From contig JAJECI010000011.1 in assembly GCA_022822065.1 (NCBI GenBank), positions 124,001 through 188,000 on the forward strand: a stretch of 64,000 nucleotides of DNA, read 5' to 3'. Below are positions 1 to 8,635 of the stretch, in pieces. Both the position numbers and the translations under genes were made by a program. The number at the start of each line of letters is the position of its first letter. The first letter of the stretch is position 1. Under the pieces are notes generated by a model. The model ran no database searches, was not told the origin of the DNA, and worked only from the letters and a program-made list of their open reading frames with translations. The DNA comes from Candidatus Dadabacteria bacterium. Its GTDB lineage: Bacteria > Desulfobacterota_D > UBA1144 > Nemesobacterales > Nemesobacteraceae.

Positions 1-2
1 CA

Positions 3-554
3 AGCAATGGGTCAACAAAAGTATTAATCCAACAGTTCTCATCGCGACAGATGCTCTCAGATAAGTTTGCATTGGTGTTGAAAGGCAACGCGTTCCGACG
101 CCTAGATGATCAAGCGTTTACTCTTGATACATCCCTTACCTGTATTTTGGAAGACGGAAAGCTGAAGTTTAAGAGTTTCCACAAGATGCGGTCAATAATA
201 GATTTGTCAGATTTTTACAGGGAGGCTACTGAAACTGAAGTTAGATCATTTGCGAAACATCCAACTTTTAAGGTTGTCGATGTTGAAAGGTTCTTAAGTG
301 AATCCGACCAGACTATGAGAAAGCTCATACATTCTGTTACGCACATGGAGACCCTAGATAAATATTCTGCCAAAGAGATCAAAGAAGCTGCAAAAGATGT
401 CAAGATGGACATCGCTATTAAGAAAAGACGGATTGTCATGCCCGAGAGTCGTGCCGAGATAAAAATATTGTTACATTTTCTGAACGATGGGGTATACGAA
501 GCGCCACTGAGTAAGCAACGCTACGTGACTAATTCAAAGAAGCGGTATAAATAA
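3..554 (+). CDS. KwaB-like (DUF4868) protein, 5' end outside window
   Basis: The reading frame is open back to the left edge, so this is the C-terminal part of a longer protein; the first internal ATG is at 51. The visible part (about 183 codons) has the layout I associate with DUF4868, the domain of KwaB in the two-gene Kiwa anti-phage system: a segment with LKGNAFRRLDDQAFTLD, then FKSF and an I.DLS..Y.EAT.EV helix, and the family-like ending LNDGVY-x-APL-x(4)-YVTNSKK. KwaB acts with the membrane protein KwaA, whose gene would lie upstream, outside the window. The Shedu-like gene 35 bases downstream supports a defence context. The sequence is AT-rich compared with the core genes. Family assignment is from pattern recognition only; KwaA was not seen. 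Confidence 0.6.
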   Translation, partial: SNGSTKVLIQQFSSRQMLSDKFALVLKGNAFRRLDDQAFTLDTSLTCILEDGKLKFKSFHKMRSIIDLSDFYREATETEVRSFAKHPTFKVVDVERFLSESDQTMRKLIHSVTHMETLDKYSAKEIKEAAKDVKMDIAIKKRRIVMPESRAEIKILLHFLNDGVYEAPLSKQRYVTNSKKRYK

Positions 555-558
555 TTAG

Positions 559-583
559 GGGAATTACATACATAAATAAAAAA
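559..583. repeat. 25-bp direct repeat, left copy
   Basis: An exact 25-base match to 1839-1863, beginning GGGAATTACATACATAAATA and ending in an A run. It lies between the KwaB-like stop codon and the start codon of the Shedu-like gene, so it forms the leader of that gene. Confidence 0.9.
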
Positions 584-588
584 TAAGG

Positions 589-1812
589 ATGACTGCAAAG
601 AAAGAGGCTGCTTCAAAAAGGAAGGTTGCGAAAAAGAATACCGCGCGGCGTACGCACAAGGTCTGTAATAGGTGCGGTTTTGACTGCGCACTCAATGCCC
701 GAACATGCAGTGAGTGCGGAAGCGAGAAGTTCGCGCCGGACTGGGTGATTGCCAAACGACCTGTCAACCGGCAGGTCAGTGTCGAAGTGACCAAGTCAAA
801 TCCGAAGTTCGGAGAAACTCAGGAACGGCTTACCCTGAGCAAATGGTGGCCGGGCGGCAGTGCGACTTTTCACCTGCCCAATCTCGGGCAGTGGGAGGAA
901 ATCGAACGCATTATCAATAACGACCTTGCGCCGCTGATCGGCTGGAAGCCTGCCGATGAACTGGTCAAGTCAATCAAAAAGAAGTCAAAGAACGGTAAAT
1001 CCGGTGCGACGGGGGAAGACTATATAGAGCTGATGGACACGCACCCGGATTTTCTCAAGAAGCTGGTACAGGCGATTGACCCAAACAGGATATCGAAAAA
1101 GGAATTTGACAATGTAGTAGAGATTTTCGGCAATATCTCGGATGCCCTAACGAACGCGAATGCCGGGTTCCGGGAAGCCTTTCTTGCTGTCGTTGAAAAG
1201 CTCCCGAAACAGAAACGGCGTGCGCTTGAAGACCTCGGCCTGCTTTTGCAAAGCTGGTCGTTACAGGTCGTGACAAATGTCGCCCAACAAGTCAAGGCAC
1301 GCATGGAGACGATCGAGTTGTTCGAAAAGCAAATCCAGGACGAGAAGACATTCGAGATTATCAGCGATAACTCGATTCACCGTATTCTTGAGCGTGCCAT
1401 GTGGCTTATTGACGAGCGCTACTGGCTTTTGCAGTCCAACAATACGCTGCGCAAATTTATCGGCGAAGAAATGAGCAGGAGGGACAAGAGGAAGTACGGC
1501 AAGAAAAGACCGGACTTTGTCTGCGGTACCGTCGATAACAAACTCATTATCCTGGAACTCAAACGTCCTTCTCACAGTTTGACTGTTGAGGATTTAAATC
1601 AGCTTGAGACCTACACGGTCATTGCCGAGGACTACAAGAACTTCAACTCATATGAAGGCTATCTTGTTGGTAGTAAGGAAGATAGCGAGTTGCGACGCTA
1701 TCTGCGGCGGCGCTCAGGATTCAAGGTGCTTCACTATGCAGACATCATCCAAAAGACGATGGGACGCTACAAAGAGTTTCTCGATGCGATTGAATCCGAC
1801 AAAGATGCTTGA
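589..1812 (+). CDS. Shedu-like (DUF4263) nuclease with N-terminal zinc ribbon
   Basis: A 407-residue protein. Residues 25-45 carry a CxxC-x(13)-CxxC zinc ribbon (CNRCGF ... CSEC) after a Lys-rich start. The C-terminal third looks like the Shedu SduA nuclease core: WLIDERYWLLQSNNTLR, then RRDKRKYGKKRPDF, then IILELKRPS, i.e. a D...ExK arrangement of the PD-(D/E)XK fold, followed by a Q-containing helix (LNQLETY). Shedu proteins are single-gene anti-phage nucleases that cut DNA. The central region is helical and not recognised. The start at 589 abuts an AAGG with almost no spacer, so translation initiation is unusual, but no other early start fits. The gene sits exactly between two copies of a 25-bp direct repeat, which suggests it was inserted as a cassette. 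Confidence 0.72.
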   Translation: MTAKKEAASKRKVAKKNTARRTHKVCNRCGFDCALNARTCSECGSEKFAPDWVIAKRPVNRQVSVEVTKSNPKFGETQERLTLSKWWPGGSATFHLPNLGQWEEIERIINNDLAPLIGWKPADELVKSIKKKSKNGKSGATGEDYIELMDTHPDFLKKLVQAIDPNRISKKEFDNVVEIFGNISDALTNANAGFREAFLAVVEKLPKQKRRALEDLGLLLQSWSLQVVTNVAQQVKARMETIELFEKQIQDEKTFEIISDNSIHRILERAMWLIDERYWLLQSNNTLRKFIGEEMSRRDKRKYGKKRPDFVCGTVDNKLIILELKRPSHSLTVEDLNQLETYTVIAEDYKNFNSYEGYLVGSKEDSELRRYLRRRSGFKVLHYADIIQKTMGRYKEFLDAIESDKDA

Positions 1813-1838
1813 TGAGTATTCTGTTAGGCGACCCTCTT

Positions 1839-1863
1839 GGGAATTACATACATAAATAAAAAA
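1839..1863. repeat. 25-bp direct repeat, right copy
   Basis: Identical to 559-583. It starts 26 bases after the stop codon of the Shedu-like gene, so the two copies bracket that single gene with a 1,280-base offset. Confidence 0.9.
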
Positions 1864-1916
1864 CTCCCATACTCTTCACTTGACTTCTTGAAGATTAAGG
1901 ATAGATACTAGGTACA

Positions 1917-2204
1917 ATGAAAAGATGGTTTTATTTCGTACCACCTCGCCATGAAAAAATAATCGAAGTTAAGGAACTGTTGCTATCCAGAAGGTCCTTA
2001 TATTATGAGCTAGAGGACGGTTCTCTTTTTATTTATGAAGGATTCTCTAGAAAGCTGTCAGAGTTTAGGTGTTGGATGGGCCAACCAATGGATATAGTAG
2101 AAAAATCAGGAGACTCGAAACTGGAGCAATGGTATAGAAATATTCTGGAATCTGTAAGAAGAAGAAACAGCAGGGCTATAAATAGGACTAGAGAGAATCC
2201 TTAA
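1917..2204 (+). CDS. hypothetical protein, 95 aa
   Basis: Not recognised. A basic, Arg-rich protein (MKRWFYFVPPRHEK at the N-terminus, ending in an Arg-rich tail) with several aromatic residues and no predicted membrane segment. An AAGG at about 20 bases and a weak AGG at about 7 bases precede the ATG. The gene follows the right copy of the 25-bp repeat and has the same AT-rich composition as the neighbouring defence genes, so it is probably accessory. It could be a small partner of the upstream genes or unrelated cargo. Confidence 0.5.
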   Translation: MKRWFYFVPPRHEKIIEVKELLLSRRSLYYELEDGSLFIYEGFSRKLSEFRCWMGQPMDIVEKSGDSKLEQWYRNILESVRRRNSRAINRTRENP

Positions 2205-2380
2205 ACAGAGAGAAGTAAATTAATCTTTAAAAACTCTCCGAATCAACCTTATCAATTTTTCAGTCTGCATATTCCTACTGAAAAAAGATACCTGCTCTGT
2301 GCCTAACCAAAATCCTATGTCTTATTATTAAAGCATAATAAAGATGCCAGATTTCAGTCAAGATTCTGATTCTCTGTGTA

Positions 2381-2656
2381 CTAGCTTCCTGATTTTCTTC
2401 CTGCGAACCAGAAAGAAACGATAGCGGAAGCTACAGGCAGGATGGCCATAAAAAGATCTTTGGCTGCGGTTTGATCCTCTTTCCAAAACAAGAAAGCCGT
2501 AATAAGAAGGGCACCCCCACCAAACAGGAAAAGAGCCGCCCAGTGAGTGACTTTTATTCGTACATAACTGCGCCTTCTTTTTAACTCTTTATCTAGATCC
2601 GATTCTGTTGTTTCCTGTCCAGGGGTTTGGTCATTTTTTTCAGTTCCATTACTCAC
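2381..2656 (-). CDS. small membrane protein, two transmembrane segments
   Basis: Unrecognised protein of 91 residues. I chose the GTG at 2656 because GGAGG sits 6 bases before it; the longer in-frame extension to 2722 has no such signal. The N-terminal 40 residues are hydrophilic and rich in Glu, Asp and Thr. Two hydrophobic stretches follow (WAALFLFGGGALLITAFLFW and LFMAILPVASAIVSFWFAG), separated by a short acidic loop, and the protein ends in a basic tail. It is probably an inner-membrane hairpin. Neighbouring genes give no functional clue beyond being accessory. Confidence 0.6.
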   Translation of the reverse strand: MSNGTEKNDQTPGQETTESDLDKELKRRRSYVRIKVTHWAALFLFGGGALLITAFLFWKEDQTAAKDLFMAILPVASAIVSFWFAGRKSGS

Positions 2657-2839
2657 ATCAAACCTCCAATATAGTTTTTGAGAAGGAGCCGACTCTCTCC
2701 ACAAGGGAAGATTCAGGAGCATGTGTATTCCTACGAGAACCCCAAGTTGGCGCCTGATTTAGTTTTCCTCACCTTACATGACTTACATAGTATATAACAT
2801 ATCAAATGTACTTGAACCCAAGATATAGACAAGGTTAGA

Positions 2840-2980
2840 TCAATCATCCGGTGGGATGATACAACCCTTCCAGTTCCCATGCTGGTCTGTGATTTCCCAC
2901 TCGTGGTTTTCACAATTTTCATATTCACATCCTACGAAACTCAAGTAAAGAACAAGAAAACAATTTGTTAGCCATTTCAT
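2840..2980 (-). CDS. small putative lipoprotein, 46 aa
   Basis: A 46-codon frame beginning MKWLTNCFLVLYLSFVGC: a short basic start, a hydrophobic stretch and a lipobox-like F-V-G-C, as in lipoprotein signal peptides. The remainder is short and polar, with two more cysteines (ENCENHEWEITDQ ... GC) and the end IIPPDD. The Shine-Dalgarno signal is weak. An overlapping frame on the same strand (2731-2928) lacks these features. Function unknown; membrane-anchored by inference. Confidence 0.45.
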   Translation of the reverse strand: MKWLTNCFLVLYLSFVGCEYENCENHEWEITDQHGNWKGCIIPPDD

Positions 2981-3109
2981 TTTAATTCTAGAGAGTTACA
3001 ATAGATACCTAATCTGTTTTCTATCTTTATTTCCTAGTCCTTTGTTTTGTCCTAAAACCTTGACATAACTCTTTTGATGATTAGTTTGAGAAGTGGAGGT
3101 ACATGCTAT

Positions 3110-3970
3110 ATGCAAACGGCAGTTGCAACGTGCGATTCTCTCTCGGTTTTCATGCGAGAGATGGAAGAACATCCGCTTCTCTCAAAAGAAGAGGAGTACG
3201 CGCTTGCGGTCAGATATTACGAAAACGAAGATCTCGAAGCGGCCAACAAGCTTGTGGTGTCGAACCTCAGGTTCGTGGTGAAAATCGCTTCTGAATACAG
3301 GTCTTACGGTTTCCCGATGATGGACCTTGTCCAGGAAGGTTCAATAGGACTGATGCGCGCCGTTCAGAAATTCAACCCCTACAAGGGGTACAGGCTCATC
3401 TCCTACGCGGTTTGGTGGATCAGGGTAAGGATCCAGAACCATATAATGAAGTTCTGGAGCAACGTGAAAATCGGAACAACGCAGTCCCAGAGAAAGCTTT
3501 TCCAGAGAATAGAAGGGGCGAAGCGCAAACTCGGGATAACCGCCGCCAGCATGAAAGATGACGACATAAGCCGTCTGGCCGACCATTTCGGCGTTAAGGA
3601 AGAGGAAATCTCAGAGATGCAGGTCCGTGCTTCCAAAAGAGATCTCTCCCTCTCGGAAAGCCCCGCAGGGAACGACTCCTTGGCCACTTACGGGGAATTG
3701 CTCCCCGACCCGTCGGATAACCAGGAGCAGGTACTCGGCGAACTTGGGTTCGACAGCCTTGCCAGGGAGAACCTGCGCGAAGCTCTCGAGATGCTTTCAG
3801 AGAGGCAGAAAAAGGTGATAAACGAGAGGTATTTCACCGAACCTCCGAGAAGACTCCACGAAATAGCCCGCGATCTCGGGGTTTCCCAGGAGAGGGTAAG
3901 GCAGATACAGGCCGAATCCATAGGGAAACTCAGGGGATACATGGCCGAAAAACTTGAAATTCACCCGTAA
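3110..3970 (+). CDS. rpoH: RNA polymerase sigma factor, RpoH (sigma-32) type
   Basis: A 286-residue sigma-70-family factor directing RNA polymerase to a subset of promoters. Start at 3110 (MQTAVATCD) chosen because GGAGG lies 10 bases upstream; an in-frame ATG at 3074 lacks a signal. Region 2 is clear (NLRFVVKIASEYRSYGFPMMDLVQEGSIGL and YAVWWIRVRIQNHIM, residues about 52-114), with an RpoH-box-like QRKLFQRI at 127-134 and a region-4 helix-turn-helix (IARDLGVSQERVRQIQ) near the C-terminus. It lies 26 bases before dnaK, which fits a heat-shock regulator next to a client chaperone gene. The subfamily call rests on that box and the neighbour; another group-2 or alternative sigma factor is possible. 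Confidence 0.85.
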   Translation: MQTAVATCDSLSVFMREMEEHPLLSKEEEYALAVRYYENEDLEAANKLVVSNLRFVVKIASEYRSYGFPMMDLVQEGSIGLMRAVQKFNPYKGYRLISYAVWWIRVRIQNHIMKFWSNVKIGTTQSQRKLFQRIEGAKRKLGITAASMKDDDISRLADHFGVKEEEISEMQVRASKRDLSLSESPAGNDSLATYGELLPDPSDNQEQVLGELGFDSLARENLREALEMLSERQKKVINERYFTEPPRRLHEIARDLGVSQERVRQIQAESIGKLRGYMAEKLEIHP

Positions 3971-3996
3971 CAAGAAGAAAACCCAGGAGGAATTAA

Positions 3997-5916
3997 ATGG
4001 CTTCTAAGATAATAGGAATAGACCTTGGAACAACCAATTCATGCGTCGCCATCGTTGAGGGTGGCGAACCGAAAGTGATAATCAACGAGGAAGGCACGAG
4101 AACCACCCCGTCGGTGGTCGCGTTTCTAAAGGACGGAGACGAGGTTCTGGTCGGCGGACCGGCGAAGCGCCAGGCCGTGGCCAACCCCGAGAACACCGTC
4201 TACTCTACCAAAAGGCTTATGGGCCGCAGGTTCGAGGAGATATCGAGCGAAGCTGACAGCCTTGCCTACAAGGTAGTGAAATCAGGCAAATCGGACGCCT
4301 GGGTCGAGGTCGAGGGAAAAGAGTATTCTCCCCCGCAGGTCTCAGCGCACGTGCTCACGAAGCTAAAGAAGGCTGCCGAGGATTACCTGGGTTCAGAAGT
4401 CACTGAAGCCGTTATCACCGTTCCCGCGTATTTTAACGACAGCCAGCGCCAGGCCACAAAAGACGCCGGAAAGATAGCCGGTCTTGACGTAAAGCGCATA
4501 ATAAACGAGCCGACCGCGGCGGCGCTTGCCTACGGGTTTGACAAGAAAAAAGAGGGAATGATAGTGGTCTATGACCTCGGGGGCGGAACTTTTGACGTGT
4601 CGGTGCTTGAGGTCGGAAACAACGTCATAGAGGTTAAGTCCACAAACGGGGATACCCACCTCGGCGGAGACGATTTTGACAAGAGGGTCATAAATTACAT
4701 CGTCTCCGAGTTCAAGAAGGATTCCGGAATAGACCTCGGGGCGGACAAGATGGCCGTGCAGAGGCTTAGGGAAGCCGCCGAGAAGGCCAAGATCGAGCTT
4801 TCAAACACCGTCGAGACGGAAGTAAACCTGCCGTTTATAACGGCTGACGCAAGCGGTCCCAAGCACCTGGTGCTCAAGATAACGCGCTCCAAGTTCGAGC
4901 AGCTTGTAGAGGATCTCGTAAAAGGCACCCTAAAGCCCTGCGAGCAGGCTCTCAGGGATGCGGGGCTTCGCCCGGGCGAGATAGCCGAGGTGATACTAGT
5001 CGGCGGATCGACCAGGATCCCGCTTGTGCAGAAAGTCGTGACTGACTTTTTCGCAAAGGAGCCGAGCAGGGGAATAAACCCGGACGAGGTGGTTGCCATG
5101 GGGGCTGCCATACAGGCGGGTGTGCTCGGAGGAGACGTAACCGACGTGCTCCTTCTTGACGTGATACCACTCTCACTGGGTATAGAAACCCTCGGAGGGG
5201 TAATGACCACCATTATCGAGAGAAACACGACCATTCCCACAAAGAAAAGCCAGGTTTTCACAACGGCGGAAGACAACCAGAACTCGGTTGAGATCCATGT
5301 GCTGCAGGGAGAGCGGCAGATGGCGGCCGACAACAGGACGCTTGCCAGGTTCATTCTGTCCGGCATTCCCGCGGCGGCAAGAGGTATTCCACAGATAGAA
5401 GTTACTTTCGACACCGACGCCGATGGAATACTCCATGTATCCGCAAAGGACAACGCGACCCAGAAGGAGCAGAAAGTGAAGGTCGAGGCCTCAAGCGGGT
5501 TAAGCAGCGACGAGATCGACTCCATGGTCGAGGACGCCGAGAAGATGTCCGAGAAAGATAAGGAGAAAAGCGAGCAGGTTCAGAAAAGGAACCAACTTGA
5601 CGAGCTTGTCTACAGGACGGATAAGAGCTTCCAGGAGCTTGGCGACGGCTTATCTGAGGATGAGAAAAAGGAACTCGAGCAGGCCCTTGAAGAAGGAAGG
5701 GAAGCCCTTAAGTCGGATGACCCGGGCAAAATTGACCAAGCGACGGAGAAAATAACCGCTGTCTCTCACAAGCTCGCGGAGCTTATGTACAAAAAGCAGC
5801 AGGAAGAAGCCTCCGCGGGTGTCGCGGATGGTGGAACCGAAGGCCAACCCTCCGAGCAGGGAAATTCCACCTCCGGCGATGACGTGATAGACGCCGAGTT
5901 TACAGAGCAGAAGTAA
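3997..5916 (+). CDS. dnaK: molecular chaperone DnaK (Hsp70)
   Basis: A 639-residue Hsp70, the usual bacterial length. The ATPase domain shows [18 protein letters not shown] at the N-terminus, [15 protein letters not shown] around residue 193 and [13 protein letters not shown] further on; the substrate-binding domain and an acidic linker follow, ending [10 protein letters not shown], close to the DnaK consensus tail. It folds and protects proteins in the cytoplasm with DnaJ and GrpE, neither of which is encoded alongside. AGGAGG precedes the ATG. The only upstream operon partner is the sigma factor gene, an arrangement that would let heat-shock sigma and chaperone be transcribed together. Confidence 0.98.
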   Translation: MASKIIGIDLGTTNSCVAIVEGGEPKVIINEEGTRTTPSVVAFLKDGDEVLVGGPAKRQAVANPENTVYSTKRLMGRRFEEISSEADSLAYKVVKSGKSDAWVEVEGKEYSPPQVSAHVLTKLKKAAEDYLGSEVTEAVITVPAYFNDSQRQATKDAGKIAGLDVKRIINEPTAAALAYGFDKKKEGMIVVYDLGGGTFDVSVLEVGNNVIEVKSTNGDTHLGGDDFDKRVINYIVSEFKKDSGIDLGADKMAVQRLREAAEKAKIELSNTVETEVNLPFITADASGPKHLVLKITRSKFEQLVEDLVKGTLKPCEQALRDAGLRPGEIAEVILVGGSTRIPLVQKVVTDFFAKEPSRGINPDEVVAMGAAIQAGVLGGDVTDVLLLDVIPLSLGIETLGGVMTTIIERNTTIPTKKSQVFTTAEDNQNSVEIHVLQGERQMAADNRTLARFILSGIPAAARGIPQIEVTFDTDADGILHVSAKDNATQKEQKVKVEASSGLSSDEIDSMVEDAEKMSEKDKEKSEQVQKRNQLDELVYRTDKSFQELGDGLSEDEKKELEQALEEGREALKSDDPGKIDQATEKITAVSHKLAELMYKKQQEEASAGVADGGTEGQPSEQGNSTSGDDVIDAEFTEQK

Positions 5917-6007
5917 TAAAGATTTGGATAGGCGGTTCTCTTTGAAGGTGGATAAGAAAGGCAAGCAGAAGATTACGGAAGTTGTTGAGGATTAACGAAG
6001 GATAAAG

Positions 6008-6223
6008 TTGTCAACATACGCAAAAATACGAGAGTGGGTATTAAAAGAATACGGGTTGAAGCTACACAGTGGAGGTTGTCATATTGCCCACTGCAAGGAA
6101 CTAGCAAGAATTTCACGTCGTCACAACACTTGGAATCGCCAAGGTAGTGAACGAAAACATCCATGCCCGGAACATCACCGTGAAGCGATCTTTGCAGCGT
6201 TCCGTCATTGCGGGATGATTTGA
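6008..6223 (+). CDS. small conserved protein of unknown function, 71 aa
   Basis: Starts at TTG 6008 with AAGGA five bases upstream. The sequence resembles a small family I recall only as a conserved hypothetical: an N-terminal TYAKIREWV helix, a GGCHIAHCKELA segment, and a C-terminal HPCPEHHREAIFAAFRHCGM motif with several Cys and His that could bind metal. It is the first gene of the AT-rich island after dnaK and lies 73 bases before the OLD-family gene, so it may be a companion of a defence gene. No function can be assigned. Confidence 0.6.
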   Translation: MSTYAKIREWVLKEYGLKLHSGGCHIAHCKELARISRRHNTWNRQGSERKHPCPEHHREAIFAAFRHCGMI

Positions 6224-6226
6224 TTT

Positions 6227-6250
6227 TGTCAACTTTCCTTTATGATTCCC
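6227..6250. promoter_or_regulatory. leader element shared with the TIR-STAND gene
   Basis: A 24-base segment starting TGTCAACTTTCCTTTATG that matches 18253-18276 at 20 of 24 positions. It is followed by an imperfect inverted repeat TTCCCCC/GGGcaGGAA (6246-6267). It lies about 50 bases before the OLD-family start, as the other copy lies before the TIR-STAND start, so a shared regulatory role is inferred. Confidence 0.4.
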
Positions 6251-6296
6251 CCTATTTTGGGCAGGAACTAAGAAAGAACTTGGAGATAAGAACATC

Positions 6297-8228
6297 ATGA
6301 TAAATCTTAAAAAAGTGATTCTTCATAAATATAAATGTATAGAAAACGACCAATCATTTGAGGTCGATAAGGACATCACAGTGCTTGTTGGAATGAATGA
6401 GTCTGGGAAAACTGCAATATTGGAAGCATTAGCAAAAACAAACTACTTTGAAAAAGATGAAAAATTCATCCTTAATACGACTCATGATTATCCCCGCAGA
6501 GAAAAGAAAAGAATGGAAAAACTTGGGGAAAGAGCTAAAGCAATAACTTGTGAGTTCGAAATCAACTCCGCCTTACTTTCAAAAATTTCTGAAGATATTG
6601 GCACAGAGGTATTCGAGCAAAATATTCTTAGAAAGGAAACCTATTATTCAGGAGGGGATACAGTTAAGAACATTACGTCTAAGAACATTACGTCTGATTA
6701 TAAAAAGTTTATAAAACATAAGACAAAGGCATTAGGAATTTCCAGCACGACCCTTAATGATAAATTGCACAAGGTTTCTAATAAGGAAGAACTGAATGAA
6801 CTGATAGAAGAGTACAAAGACAATACCATAAAAACATCTTTAGAATCCTTAGGTAAGTATTATGAGAATAAGTGGAAGTGGGGAAATTGTCTGAATGAAT
6901 ATATATACAGGGAACACATCTCCCCTAATCTTCCAAAGTATCTTTACTATGATGAATATTATGCACTCCCATCAAGGATTTCTATCGAGGAGCTGGAAAG
7001 TTCTCAATTAGATGAAGACCAGTCAAAAACAGCCAAAGCACTGTTTGAATTAGCTCAAATTGAAATAAGCGAACTGGTTGAAGCAGATGATTTTGAAGAC
7101 TTCAAGGCGGAGTTAGAAGCTACCCAAGCAATCATAACAGAAGAACTATTTGAGTTTTGGTCAACTAATCAAAACTTAGATATTCAATTTGATATAGACA
7201 AAAAAGAAAAAGCAGATCCTGAAGGTAATGTCACCATAGTCGAGCATATTTTAGACGTTAGGGTCAAAAACAACAGAACAAAAGTTTCCTTGCCACTTAA
7301 GAATAGAAGCAAAGGGTTCAACTGGTTTTTTTCATTCTTGGTTTGGTTTAAAAAAATACAAGAAGATAGAGACTCCAATTATGTTATTCTGCTTGACGAA
7401 CCAGGTTTAAATTTACACGCATCAGCTCAAGCAGATTTGTTGAAATTTATCGAAAAACTGTCTGAGGATTATCAAATTATCTATACAACTCATTCTCCAT
7501 TCATGGTAGATTCACGACGCCTAGAGAGGGTGCGCACTGTTGTGGAAACAGAGAATGGATCGGTCATATCAACTAGCATACAAGAAAAAGACCCAAATAC
7601 ATTATTTCCTCTTCAAGCTGCGTTAGGTTATGACATTGCCCAGAACCTCTATATTTCAAAAAATAATCTCTTGGTAGAAGGCGTTTCTGATCTTATTTAT
7701 TTAGAAATTATGTCTGGTATTCTCCAGCAAAATAATAGGACAGGATTAAGCAAAGAAATTACTGTAATACCCGTTGGAGGAATGGATAAGGTGGCAACAT
7801 TTGTATCTCTTCTGAGAGGAAACAAGCTTGACATAGCTTGTTTGCTTGATTCTAGCATAGACAGATCCAGCAAATCACATATAGAAAACCTTGCCCGTGA
7901 AAAACTCATTCAAGACAAGAGAGTTATTTTCTTTGACAAATTTGTAAAGGCGAAAGAAGCCGATATTGAAGACCTGTTCGAAAAAGAGGAATATCTAGAC
8001 ATATTTAACTCGGCATTCCATGAGCATGAAAATATATCCATAAGTGATTTGAACAGTGGCATCCCCCGTATAGTTCTCCAGATAAACAAATTCCTTAATA
8101 TTCCAAGGTATAATCACTATCGTCCTGCAAACTTTTTGGCACGTTCTGGAGCAGAATCTAAAGATTTTTCTGATAACACACTAAATAGATTTGAAGATAT
8201 GTTTAAGTTGATTAATTCTCTTTTTTGA
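6297..8228 (+). CDS. OLD-family ATPase/TOPRIM nuclease
   Basis: A 643-residue protein with an SMC-like ABC ATPase half and a TOPRIM half. Walker A is GMNESGKT (residues 32-39); the later ATPase motifs are SKGFNWFFSF (signature-like), VILLDEPGLNLHASAQ (Walker B) and TTHSPFMVD (switch His). The TOPRIM part begins NNLLVEGVSDLIYLE (Glu461) and continues with PVGGMDKV and ACLLDSSID. OLD proteins and GajA of Gabija are DNA nucleases used against phage. No GajB-type UvrD helicase gene follows, so this looks like a stand-alone class 1 OLD protein. The TOPRIM D-x-D is represented by D-S-S, a departure that may affect metal binding. The gene is markedly AT-rich, supporting transfer. Confidence 0.85.
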   Translation: MINLKKVILHKYKCIENDQSFEVDKDITVLVGMNESGKTAILEALAKTNYFEKDEKFILNTTHDYPRREKKRMEKLGERAKAITCEFEINSALLSKISEDIGTEVFEQNILRKETYYSGGDTVKNITSKNITSDYKKFIKHKTKALGISSTTLNDKLHKVSNKEELNELIEEYKDNTIKTSLESLGKYYENKWKWGNCLNEYIYREHISPNLPKYLYYDEYYALPSRISIEELESSQLDEDQSKTAKALFELAQIEISELVEADDFEDFKAELEATQAIITEELFEFWSTNQNLDIQFDIDKKEKADPEGNVTIVEHILDVRVKNNRTKVSLPLKNRSKGFNWFFSFLVWFKKIQEDRDSNYVILLDEPGLNLHASAQADLLKFIEKLSEDYQIIYTTHSPFMVDSRRLERVRTVVETENGSVISTSIQEKDPNTLFPLQAALGYDIAQNLYISKNNLLVEGVSDLIYLEIMSGILQQNNRTGLSKEITVIPVGGMDKVATFVSLLRGNKLDIACLLDSSIDRSSKSHIENLAREKLIQDKRVIFFDKFVKAKEADIEDLFEKEEYLDIFNSAFHEHENISISDLNSGIPRIVLQINKFLNIPRYNHYRPANFLARSGAESKDFSDNTLNRFEDMFKLINSLF

Positions 8229-8635
8229 GAGATATAAGGAATAACCCGAATTTCTCTTCAAGGATTGTTCTTTTACAACTGATGTTGCGATCAATATTCC
8301 CTCCGTTGTAACCTCGTTCACAACAGTTCTGTGGAGATCCCAAACCTCATTTTTCGCAAATTAGACTCTGAAAGTATTCAATGCCAGTTATAATAATTAT
8401 GTCATCTTGAGAAACCGTTCTACTGATAAGTTCCATAGAGAGTTAATGGGCGCTGAACAACTTGCTCTATCCGTAAGCAACTAAGAAACTTGAATTATTG
8501 ATATCAAGACACGGTAGAAAGAAGGGTAGTGTAGCAATCTAGGGGAAAAAGGGTCTTTGGATTATTAAGTAGATTTGTGGCTTCCCATATAATAAAACGG
8601 AATTTGCGGTTTGTTTGAAGCAATAAAGAAATGCT
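8229..8635. other. 407-bp AT-rich intergenic stretch
   Basis: Between the OLD-family and methyltransferase genes. I see no convincing open frame, RNA gene or strong hairpin. The last 60 bases presumably contain the promoter for the restriction-modification pair, but no clear -35/-10 pair could be chosen. Confidence 0.6.

Noticed and set aside
2731-2928. 65-residue minus-strand frame
   Set aside because: Overlaps the lipoprotein-like frame, has no signal or domain, and its Ser/Lys-rich sequence looks random.
3060-3065. TTGACA upstream of the sigma factor gene as a promoter
   Set aside because: No acceptable -10 hexamer at 16-18 bases, so no promoter is called.
5943-5996. Short frame VKVDKKGKQKITEVVED between dnaK and the 71-aa gene
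   Set aside because: Only 17-18 codons from a TTG, no ribosome-binding signal and no recognisable family; could be chance.
8229-8635. Possible small genes or RNA in the gap after the OLD gene
   Set aside because: No frame with a start and signal, no stable hairpin and no tRNA-like cloverleaf found by eye.
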